Program-made: the position numbers and the translations under genes | Notes under the pieces: model-generated | Told to the model about the DNA's origin: nothing | Seen by the model: only the letters and a program-made list of their open reading frames with translations | Databases searched by the model: none | Part shown: in pieces, positions 20,130-31,700 of the stretch | Numbering within the stretch: position 1 is the first letter of the stretch | Layout: every line of letters begins with the position of its first letter | Assembly (NCBI RefSeq): GCF_963675165.1 | Contig: NC_087379.1 | Span: 6,782,839 to 6,846,838, forward strand | DNA: 64,000 nt | Direction: 5' to 3' | Source: Halichondria panicea | Lineage: Eukaryota > Porifera > Demospongiae > Suberitida > Halichondriidae

Positions 20130-23100
20130 ATGCAGTGCAAGATGATTCACTGGAGTGTCATTCTTTGCCTAACATTGGCAGCCTTGGTCTACAGCCAACA
20201 CTGTCAACCACCAGATCCTCATGGTTACTGCATTGACAGCCAGGGTGTTGACAACTGTGCACCAGACGATCGATTGGTCTCCTCACCAATTGACCTATGT
20301 CACACCAGTTTCCGATTTACACCTGATCACAATGACATCCTAATTCCCCCGGAGTGGGAGCTGATGTTTGACTCTTATGACTACGAGAGCTTGGTGGGGC
20401 CAGTGTTCCTCAGCAGAGAGTTTGACAATGATGGAGATGTGTCGGTGAGACAAAATGTAGCAATATTTGTTTAATTAAGTATCTTTTCCTTCATTGCAGG
20501 CAGTGGCTGATAAGTGGGAGGATCGAGGTGGTGTCTGTCAACGTGGTTTGAGAGTGTGTGCCTATGAGTTGGGAGCTCAAGACAACTGGGTGTTTTCCCC
20601 TCACATCAAATACCCCCCAGGAAGTACTACCCTTGGTGGGGGTCTACCAACAGAGATCTACCTAAAAGTTTCCTTCAGATTCACTCAGTGTAATGGTGCC
20701 TGTGTGAATAACTTTGCTGATCTATTCAGATATGACACAAACAGCATTGCCTCAGAGAGTGTCCGAACAGACAAAAGATATTACGTTAACAGTCCATTTT
20801 TTGGAAAAGGAACAGAGATGACAACATCTCTATTGGATCAAACAGGAAGCAGTGGGACTGTTTCAGATACTAGAACTCTTACCATTACTTCTCCCTCCTC
20901 CTCGAGAACCAATGGATTCCATTTTGGCATCAGAGACTCTGGAAATTGTGGCCAAATTAACCGAATCTACTTCTACTACACACCTTGTAAAGAATGACAA
21001 GATGGACTGGTCAACTATCCTGAGCTTGTTCGTGCCCCCAATGGCTTTCCACCAAACGAGGGCATGGCTTGCTGTGCTCCCAACTCTCACCCCACCCCCT
21101 CTCTCACCTTCAGAGCTCACAGTGCCACTGATGGAACTACTGGTGATGAAGGATGTGAGCGCAACGTAAGGTGTGAGTGTGATGCTGGGTACAGACTGAA
21201 TGTAGATGGAACAGGATGTCAAGGTACGTATAACTGAGTTATTTATGCCACGCAATTCATATAAGTGTCCACATAGGTTGCCCTGCTGGAACTTATCGCT
21301 CTCTGACTGGTTTCCAAGAGAGCTGCGCCTTTTGCCCTAAGAAAACAGCATTAGATCTGGAGTTTGCTCCAATTTGTAGCTGTATAAATGGATTCTTTAG
21401 AGACGAGGACACTAACGAAGGCCCTGGAGTGGATTGTACAAGTGAGTTAAAAAAAATATCTTACTTACATTGAATTACTGTTACTGGCAGTGTTTAAGTT
21501 GAGATGACCCTCCCCTCACAGCTCCCCCTGGTCCAGTAACTGACCTCAAAACAACCGCCAACACTTCCACTAGTGTTACACTCGAATGGACCAGACCTGA
21601 GGTCATCGGAAGAGATGACTTCTACTACACATATCAGATCTTTGATCCCGACCACATTTTACCTGACACTCCTAGGAGATTGTCTTTCACTGCATCATCA
21701 CCAAAAATAACATACACTGAAGATCGTTTGCGGCCTGTGACACCTTTCACGTTTAGAATCATTACCCATAATGGAGTCAGTGATGAGGACAAGGAAAATG
21801 CAGCCTTGAGAAAAGTTGAGCTTGTAATAAAGACCAGAGAAGGTGGTAAGTAAACTGCTGCTAATTTGCTAATTAATTGTAGTTTTTTCATTGATCACTT
21901 TTCTCTGGTTAATTAAATGTCTAAAAGTTAGTTTGTGCCTCCCAAGGCAATACAGCTATGGTGATCAAATTTCCATGTTATGTTTTTAAATATAGGAAGT
22001 ACTAATTGTAAAGTGCTTTTTACAGTCCCATGGCAATTAATTTCAGCGTGCCATGCATTTCACACTTGCCCCCCCCCCCACACACCATACACACCACACA
22101 CACAGTACCGAGTGCACCGAGAGATGTCAGGGTGTTCACCGAGGTAGTGGTGTGGGGACCTCCTCAGAATCCAAACGGCATTATTACCGGCTATGAAGTC
22201 AAGTTAGTGACTCTTTCTTAAGGTCAGAAAGTGTCAACAAGGAAGCTTCAGAGAGCTATCACATCATAAGTGATACTGATCTCAGCCGCCTGCAAGATTC
22301 CATTCAAGTTGAGGTGAGCTAATTCATACCAAAACAGGCCTGTAACTTTATAGCATGGGATGCCTTTAATTGGAGTCCCTCTGTCGTACAATAGTGATTT
22401 TGAAAGGGCCATCCTCTATAGCTAAATATGCATTTTGTAGCTCTTTGTTAGCGCTCTATCAACTATATACGCTTAAATCAACTCCTGTGACCTCTACAGG
22501 TAAGAGCAAAGACAAGAGCTGGGTTCGGAGACTATAGCTTTCCTCAAAGTGTACCTCGTGGTAGCATTACCACTACTACTTCGCCCCCTTGTCCAACAGA
22601 ACTTCCCCCACCCCCACCCCCACCCCCTTGTCCATGTACACCAGATCCACGTAAGTTAGTGCTTCAATTTCGATTACTCATATCATACATAATTCATCAC
22701 CTTGCAGCTGTGAAATTTCTTCTGAATGGCAAGATATACACTGATGGCGATACTGTACTGATACCAGACATTGGAGAGGGAGATGACGGTCTACTGTGTG
22801 TGACTGAGTATGAGAACTGCTGCAGCAATTCTGTCGCTCGGTTCTACTATCCTGACGGCAGTGTTGTCAGCTCCTTCTCCAGAAGTTCACTGTACCAGAA
22901 CATAGGGGAACAATTGGTTCGGTTGAACAAGAGGGACGATAGCCTCTCCCCTACTGGTCGCTACAGATGTGATATTCCTGATGATAAGGGAGTGACACAG
23001 AGCATCTTCATCAACATTATTAGTGAGTCAATTTACCACTGGTCTTGTATCATTATAACTTGATTAATTTGTTTGTTAAACTATTTATTTTCTTCACTGA

Positions 23101-26100
23101 TAGATCCGGACCCGACCTGCCCTCCACCCCCACCCCCTCCGATTGGAACTTGTCCCCCTCCTGTACAATGCCCTACTGTACCTAGTAAGAATGGACTTTA
23201 TATGCATTAATGGCAAACACATTAATTATTACTTTTCCTATAGCCCCTGACAATTGCCTATCACTTTCATCTCCGACCAATGGAAGAGTATCAGCTTCTT
23301 CAACAGCTGTTGGTAGCACTGCCACCTATTCTTGTAACCAAGGTTACTCTCTTGTGGGGGCATCCACACGCAGCTGTGAATCACAGGGAAGTGCCTGGAG
23401 TGGAAACACACCTTCTTGTCAAGGTCCGTATCACATGTTGTGTTTTTGGGTCAGCTCTTGTGTTAAAAGTAGTCTCAATCATGCTCACCACTATACAATT
23501 GTTAAATGTACTCTTGTGCAGAATCACAAGCATGCCCAGTCTTAACAAATCCTGTCAATGGAAATGTTGCAATACTTGGAAGCATTGCTACCTACACCTG
23601 TAACCCTGGCTACACTAGGGTGGGCTCCAATGCACGTCTCTGCCAATCCAGGACATGGACTGGAACTGCTCCAACTTGCGGTGAGTGTGAAACCTTCCAA
23701 TAATTCAAACAGTTGTGAAGCATGATCTTTGTATTCATATGCAGTGAGACCATGTCCAACCCTCCCCCCTCCTCTCAATGGAAGAGTGTCTGCTAGCGGA
23801 GGTACAGCTACTTACACCTGTTCCACTGGCTACACTCTGAGTGGCTCCTCTACACGTACCTGTCAGACCAATGGAGCGTGGAGTGGAACTACACCAACAT
23901 GCGGTGAGTTCTATTAATTATTGGAATCTTTAAACAATTAATTTCAACCACCATGCAGTACAATGTCCTCTATTATTTCAACCATCTGGTGGAACTGTGA
24001 CGATCTCTTCACGAGCCCCTGGGGGCATAGCCTTCTACAGATGTAACACTGGCAATAATCTGATTGGCCTCTCTACACGTTCCTGTCAGACTGATGGAAC
24101 ATGGAGTGGAAATCCTCCAACTTGTCAAGGTGATTGTGATGTTGGCAAGTGTTGTCATGGCTTTTTACATTGTTCCTACAAGCTGGTGTACAAGTTAAAT
24201 GTAATTGTTTTCTCACAGTCTCTGTATTGTAAAATGTAAATAGCAACTGAAGCTCAACAACATATTTCACCCATACCAGCACGTGCACCACAATGCCCCA
24301 CTCTCCCCCCTCCTCTCAATGGAAGAGTGTCTGCTAGCGGAGGTACAGCTACTTACACCTGTTCCACTGGCTACACTCTGAGTGGCTCCTCTACACGTTC
24401 CTGTCAGACCAATGGAGCGTGGAGTGGAACTACACCAACATGCGGTAAAATCTATCAATAATTTGAATCTCCAAACAATTACTTTTAATTTCAATCACCA
24501 TGCAGTGCAATGTCCTCTATTATTTCAACCATCTGGTGGAACTGTGACGATAACTTCACTATCCCCTGGGGGCATAGCCTTCTACAGATGTAACACTGGC
24601 AATAATCTGATTGGCTCATCTACACGTTCCTGTCCTATATCTGGAGTATGGAGTGGAAATGCTCCAACGTGTCAAGGTGATTGTGATGTTGGCAAGTCAC
24701 GGCTTTTAACATAATTATAATATATACATGTTTAATTGTTTTCTCACAGTCTAATATGTTGTGTTTGTCTTGTATTTTGATTTCAGTGTAAATAGACAAT
24801 GACTGAAGCTCAACAATATCTTTTCCCCATATCAGCACGTGCACCACAATGCCCCACTCTCCCCCCTCCTCTCAATGGAAGAGTGTCTGCTAGCGGAGGT
24901 ACAGCTACCTACACCTGTTCCACTGGCTACACTCTGAGTGGCTCCTCTACACGTACCTGTCAGACCAATGGAGCGTGGAGTGGAACTGCACCAACATGCG
25001 GTGGACTACAATGCCCTGAACTACCTCAACCATCTGGTGGAACTGTGACGATATTTTCACGAGCCCTTGGAGGCATAGCCTTCTACAGATGTAACACTGG
25101 TAATAATCTGATTGGCTCCTCTTTTATTACCTGTCAGAACGGCGGAACTTGGAGTGAAAATGCTCCAACTTGTCAAGGTGATTATAATGTTGGCAAGTGT
25201 CGTCATGGCTTTTTACATTGTTCCTACAAGCTGGTGTACAAGCTAAATGTAATTGTTTTCTCACGGTCTTTGTATTGTAAAATGTAAATAACAATACTGA
25301 AACTCAACAACGTCTTACCCCTCATACCAGCACCTGCACCACAATGCCCCACTCTCCCCCCTCCTCTCAATGGAAGAGTGTCTGCTAGCGGAGGTACAGC
25401 TACCTACACCTGTTCCACTGGCTACACTCTGAGTGGCTCCTCTACACGTACCTGTCAGACCAATGGAGCGTGGAGTGGAACTGCACCAACATGCCGTACA
25501 GTACAATGCCCTGAACTATCTCATCCATCTGGTGGAACTGTGACGATAACTACACGAACCCTTAGGGGCATAGCCTTTTACAGATGTAACACTGGTAGTA
25601 ATCTGGTTGGCTTCGTTACACGCTCCTGTCAGACCGATGGAACTTGGAGTGGAAATGCTCCAACTTGTCAAGGTGATTTTGGTGGTGTTGGCTTAAATAT
25701 AAGCTGTTGTAAAATTGATCTAATAATTATGTTGTGCTTGTAATTGCATTGATTGTACAATGTAAAAATAACAATTATTACTGAAGCTCTTTTCTCCCAT
25801 ACCAGCACCACAATGCTCCAATCTCCCCCCTCCTCTCAATGGAAGAGTGTCTGCTAGCGGAGGTACAGCTACCTACACCTGTTTCACTGGCTACACTCTG
25901 AGTGGCTCCTCTACACGTACCTGTCAGACCAATGGAGCGTGGAGTGGATCACAACCAATTTGTAAGCAGCCTTAATACACCAAAGCTGTGTATACCATAC
26001 ATATCTCCTAATTCTTAGGTGCCATGGTTACTGGGTTCATGCTAAGAGGAGAACCCTTTACTAATGGCAGTAGTGTCTCCCTCAAAGATATCGGTGAAAC

Positions 26101-26359
26101 TGCTGAAGCTCTCATCTTCCCAACAGAAATTAAGGATTGCTGCAGAATGCAAAGGATCGGACAATGTTACGATCCCAACGGTGTCCAATTAAGTAGTAAA
26201 GGAGCCAATGAAATGTATCGCAACCGTGATTCTCAAATGGTTCAACTCAATAAGGTTGATGTATTCACTGGTGAAGCTGCAATCCCTGGACTGTACTGTT
26301 GTACTGTGCCCAACAACGATGGTAACCTTCACCGAATATGTGCAAACATTACAGTTTGA
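20130..26359 (+). pseudogene. Gene D: Eph-LBD / CCP paralogue with premature stop and frameshift
   Basis: The exon layout is conserved: 20130(or 20142)-20444, 20500-21223, 21277-21441, 21522-21845, 22106-22313, 22500-22650, 22708-23022, 23104-23184, 23244-23423, 23522-23680, 23745-23903, 23959-24129, 24280-24444, 24506-24676, 24836-25177, 25331-25672, 25806-25961, 26019-26359. Two lesions are visible. TGA at 20995-20997 replaces the CGA found in B, E and F, right after the last LBD cysteine (YYTPCKE then stop). The FN3-2 exon is 208 nt instead of 209, with a lost C (aagttagtg for aagttcagtg near 22202), giving a new stop at 22219. All splice sites look intact and the downstream exons remain open, so decay is recent. 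Reading stops after about 267 codons, which would be a secreted bare LBD if the transcript escapes decay. CCP count is 11. Confidence 0.85.
23244..25961 (+). repeat. CCP exon array of D, 11 domains
   Basis: Nine exons encode eleven CCPs, with two fused pairs (24836, 25331). The VREC-type CCP is absent: the intron after 23423 runs straight from the sequence that follows the first CCP in other copies into the one that follows the VREC CCP (tgtgttaaaagtagtctcaa), which is a clean deletion. The last CCP (25806) is type 1 joined to the SQPIC ending, as if two CCPs recombined. Confidence 0.85.
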
Positions 26360-28724
26360 TTTTCCAAAACTGACTATTTATCACTGTAACTGAACATTCA
26401 CTCTCTCCCTTTATAATTAGCAGCACAATTAATTTTATCGTTTTCAACTTTCTGTGTTTGTGCATGTAGCTACGAATATATAATTATATCATCCATTGAC
26501 TTAAGTTTGTTCTCCTTTTAACATGTAACACATTATACGTATTATACATGTGCATCAAATTGCAACAATTTTCAATACAATAATTTTAATTCAATTTCTT
26601 TAAATCTGCTAAGTATAGGCTCTCATACGATCATACTATACTACTATCTATGGTACGACTGACTTGCAATTGCAGCAACTTTTTTGAATTTTTGTGGATG
26701 GGCTTTGAATTCTCCTATATTTTTAATTGGAACATGCAGTCTTGCGGGCATGAGAAACATGTATAGACTCCAACGTGGTGATTACAGCTAGGACTCGGAG
26801 AGAGTGCTGCAGAACTTGAACGCTGCAATCTGATTGGGAAGCTGCTGCAGTGACATGCATGCATTCACAGTACCCTACGTGAGAGCGTCCAACGATTCAA
26901 TGAGAATGTTTGCAGAATTTTTCAGCATTGCATTAATTTTGGTGGGCCATGCAAGGATTATACATGTGTTACATGAATGCATGTATTATCAGTAATTATG
27001 GCCATGTTCCTCAGGGTTCTGTGCTAGGTCTTTTCAGTGCTTTTCCTATATACATAGACAAAGTTTCACAAGCATCATGTCCTGCAAGTTATGGGGATGA
27101 CGACATATATCAAAACGAGTGTTGACTACTTACTACTCAGTTGTAAATGGGACAGCTTCTAATTGCTTCTATCAATAGGTGCTTCATAGTACCTGTACCA
27201 TGTATAACTACGTTTACCGTGCACATGTGTATTGGATTTGTTTACCCTGCCTTGTGCAGTTGTATGTTAAAGATACATAAATGAAATAATCTGCATGTGA
27301 GAGCTATAGCAAAATAGTTTATTGGACGTGTGTTAGTGGAAGCAAAGTCACGAGCAACTGCTTCAAATTCAAGCGAAGCAACTTGTGTATATAAAGTAAG
27401 AATAGATGCTGGGGATTTATCGAGAAGACGGTCTTATTAGTTCGCCTATACCTTCTTAATCATGACAATGATGAGCAGGCTGAGGTACTGAAGAATGAAT
27501 ATTGTGCCATAGTGAGCTCTAGCTGTATAAATTTCAGCTGTATGTGGATCAACTTACTTTAGTTGCAACAAACCACATGCATTATATAGATAATTACTAT
27601 AATATCAGGACTGTGTCTCGTGGATCTGCTGGACTCTGCAGAGGAGCCCCACCCCATTTCACTGTCTGAACCAGGAGGGCCCTGCCCCCCTGGTTTTCAG
27701 AGTGGGGGGGGGCAACTCAGCCCCCCCTGGTTCTTACGGCCCTGCCCTTGGGTACAAATCCAATATAGATCTACCCTTGATATCCATGGTACAACTACAT
27801 TTGATCATTATAATATTTGTTGTGCATTAATCATTTAAATCCCCTTCCCCTCCTGCAGCCCCTGCGTGTGACAATGAAGGTGAAGTGTTCAAGTATACGT
27901 GTGCCTCGGCTTGTCCATCCATGCAAAGACTCCACCTCACTCTGCATAGCCCTCTGCAGCATGTCACTCTAGATCTGGCTGCTCCTGTCCTCTGTAACAG
28001 TCTTAAAAGAGACACAGTTGAAATGCATCAACCCTGACCAATTTCCATCTCCATTTACCTGAAATAAATGGAATTGTTTCGAAACGGCTCTAATGTACAA
28101 CTGAGTGATATCGGTGAAGGCGATAATAGATTAATATTTCGGGCGGATTTAACTGATTGTTGCCAAGCAAGGAGGATCGGAAATTGTAACGGACCCGACA
28201 AATTGAAAATTTGTTGTGTGAGCCTGATCATGATGGGAGATAAGACAGAGGAGATAAAGTTATTCGATTGAATCGTCATGCAGCCTACTGCACTGGGAAG
28301 CAGCTCTGCCAGGACTACTCTATTGTGCATAATTATATAGAACTTGAATAAAAAATGTACTCAGCATAGAAACTGAAACTGGCGTAGTAGATCTAGACTA
28401 GTAACTGACAAAGTTTGAACTAAAATACATGAAAAGTACTATTTTGCCCTGTCTACATGCCTCTATTTTTGTGCTCTATAATTATTATCTCAGGACACCA
28501 ATGTGGTGAATTGGTAACCACATAATTATTGTTCAATACATAATGTACATATTTCTTTGATATAGGGACAGTCCCATTGTCACATGGCTTTAGGTCAGTA
28601 AAAGCACAGCTCTTTGATATGATATTAAAAAATGCTAGATCTATAGATCTATAGAAAGTTCCATTCCATACATTTATTCAGTGGTAGATCTATATATATA
28701 TATCTACAGCAGGCTAGCTAGGCT
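26360..28724. other. D-E intergenic region
   Basis: This 2.4 kb spacer is a diverged copy of the B-C spacer. It contains an extra 0.5 kb around 27270-27745 with a G/C-rich imperfect hairpin (ccaggagggccctgcc and relatives near 27660-27745) and a second TIL/Ig relic (27859-28330). The family 1 MITE present before C is absent before E. No intact exon is seen. Confidence 0.75.
27859..28330 (+). pseudogene. Decayed TIL-like + Ig-like exons, relic 2
   Basis: Relic 2 follows the same ctcctgcag and reads PACDNEGEVFKYTCASACPS, the typical opening of a TIL-type cysteine-rich domain, before frame is lost. From 28068 an open stretch reads MELFRNGSNVQLSDIGEGDN and continues through DCCQARRIGNCNGPDK, again the cluster's Ig-like domain. 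Another frame then continues RGDKVIRLNRH, matching the EQLVRLNK strand of intact copies. At least two frameshifts separate the parts. It is paralogous to 11768-12180. Confidence 0.75.
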
Positions 28725-31700
28725 ATGACAGTGATGAATTTGTGGATTCTTGCTGTTTCTGCTGCTCTGGTGGTGCAAGTGTCTGCACTGGTTCCAATAT
28801 GTCAACCATCAGATCCCCATGGTTACTGCATTAGCCAGGGTGTTGACAACTGTGCACCAGAGGATCGCTTGGTCACCTCGTCCACTGACCAATGTCGAAC
28901 TAGCTCCAGATTTTCACCTGATCACATCCCTCCCCCGGAGTGGGAGCTGATGTTTGACTCTTATGACTACGAGAGCTTGGTGGGGCCAGTGTTCCTCAGC
29001 AGAGAGTTTGATAATGATGGAGATGTGTCGGTGAGACAAAATGTAGCGATATTTATGTAATTAAGTATCCTTTCTTTCATTGCAGACAGTGGCTGATCAG
29101 TGGGAGGATCGAGGTGGTATCTGTCAGCGTGGTTTGAGAGTGTGTGCCTATACATTGGGAGCTCAAGACAACTGGGTGTTCTCCCCTCACATCAAATACC
29201 CCCCAGGAAGTACTACCCTTGGTGGGGGTCTACCAACAGAGATCTATCTCAATGTCTCCTTCAGATTCACTCAGTGTAGTAGATCTAGTCCCTGCGTGAA
29301 TAACTTTGCAGATCTATACAGATATGACACAAACAGCATTGCCTCAGAGAGTGTCCGAACAGACAAACGCAATTATCTCTCCACTCCGTTGTTTGGAACA
29401 GGAACAGAGAGGACAACATCTCGATTGGATCAGTCAGAGAGCAGTGTAACTGTTTCAGATACAAGAACTCTTACCATTACTTCTCCCTCCTCCTCGAGAA
29501 CCAATGGATTCCATTTTGGCATCAGAGACTCTGGAAATTGTGGCCAAATTAACCGAATCTACTTCTACTACACACCTTGTAAGGAACGACAAGATGGACT
29601 GGTCAACTATCCTGAGCTTGTTCGTCCCCCTAGCGGCTCTCCACCAAACGAGGGCATGGCTTGCTGTGCTCCCAACTCTCACCCCACCACCTCTCTCACC
29701 TTCAGAGCTCACAGTGCCACTGATGGAACTACTGGTGATGAAGGATGTGAGCGCAACGTAAGGTGTGAGTGTGATGCTGGGTACAGATTGATCATGAATG
29801 CCAATGGAACACATCGATGTGAAGGTATTCTATTGAGTAATTGTTTTCATGCATGCAATTCATTTATTCCACAATAGAATGCCCTTCTGGAACCTATCGC
29901 TCTCGGACTGATGACCAAGGCACTTGTCTAGATTGTCCAATGAACACAGCAATGGATGTGGAGGGTGCTGAAATTTGCAGCTGTCTGGATGAATTCTTCA
30001 GAGATGAGGACACTAACGAAGGCCCTGGAGTGACGTGTACAAGTGAGTTCAAAGAAAACTCTTATATTTCCATTAATTGAGATGACCCTCCCCTCACAGC
30101 TCCCCCTGGTCCAGTAACTGACCTCAAAACAACCGCCATCACTTCCACTAGTGTTACACTTGAATGGACCAGACCTCAGGTCACCGGAAGAGATGACTTC
30201 TACTACACATATCAGATCTTTGATCCCGACCACATTTTACCTGACACTCCTAGGAGATTGTCTTTCACTGCGTCATCACCAAAAATAACATTCCGACTAA
30301 CTGGTTTGCGGCCTGTGACACCTTTCACTTTTAGGATCATTACCCATAATGGAGTCAGTGATGAGGACAAGGAAAATGCAGCCCTAAGAAAAGTTGAGCT
30401 TGTAGTAAAGACCAGAGAAGGTGGTAAGTAAACGGCTGCTAATTGCTAATTAATTGTAGTTTACATTGATCACTTTTTTCTGGTTAATCAAATGTCTAAA
30501 AGTTATTTTGTTCCTCCCAAGGCAATACAGTATGGACACTATCTAATTAAGTATGGGTGATTAAATTTCCATGTGTTATGTTTTAAATGTAGGAAGTACT
30601 AATTGTAAAGTCCTTTTTACAGTCCCATGGCAATTAATTTCAGCGTGCCATGCATTTCACACCCTCCCCCCCTCACACACCACACACCATGCACACACAC
30701 ACACACTACACACCATGCACACACACACAGTACCGAGTGCACCGAGGAATGTCAGGGTGTTCACCGATGTAGTGGTGTGGGGACCTCCTCAGAATCCAAA
30801 CGGCATTATTACCGGCTATGAAGTCAAGTTCAGTGGCTCTTCAGGGTCAGAAAGTGTCAACAAGGAAGCTTCAGAGAGCTATCACATCATAAGTGATACT
30901 GATCTCAGTCGCCTGCAAGGTTCCATTGAAGTTGAGGTGAGCTAATTCATACCTGTTTTACCAAAACAGGCCTGTAACTTTATTGCATGGGATGCCTTTA
31001 TAATTAATTGGAGTCCCTCTGTTGTACAATAGTGATTTCGAAATGGCCAACCTCTATAGCATTTTGTAGCTCTTTGTTAGCGCTCTATCCAACTATATAC
31101 GCTTAAATCAACCCCTGTGACCTACAGGTAAGAGCAAAGACAAGAGCTGGGTTCGGAGACTATAGCTCACCTCAAAGTGTAAATCCTGGTGGCATTAGCT
31201 CAGTCACTACTTCGCCCCCTTGTCCATGTACACCAGATCCACGTAAGTTAGTGCTTCAATTTCAATTACTCATATCATACGTAGTTCATCACTTGTGCAG
31301 CTGTGAAATTTCTTCTGAATGGCAAGATATACACTGATGGCGATACTGTACTGATACCAGACATTGGAGAGGGAGATGACGGTCTACTGTGTGTGACTGA
31401 GTATGAGAACTGCTGCAGCAATTCAGTCGCTCGGTTCTACTATCCCGACGGTAGAGTTGTCGGGTTCTCCTCCAGAAGTTCACTGTACCAGAACAGAGGG
31501 GAGCAGCTGGTTCGGTTGAACAAGAGGGACGGTAGCCTCTCCCCTACTGGTCGCTACAGATGTGATATTCCTGATGATAAGGGAGTGACACAGAGCATCT
31601 TCATCAACATTATTAGTGAGTCAACTCACCACTGGTCTTGTAAGAGTTATAATACACTGTAAAAACAAGTGGGTTGTTTCAACACTGACACGCGTGTCAT

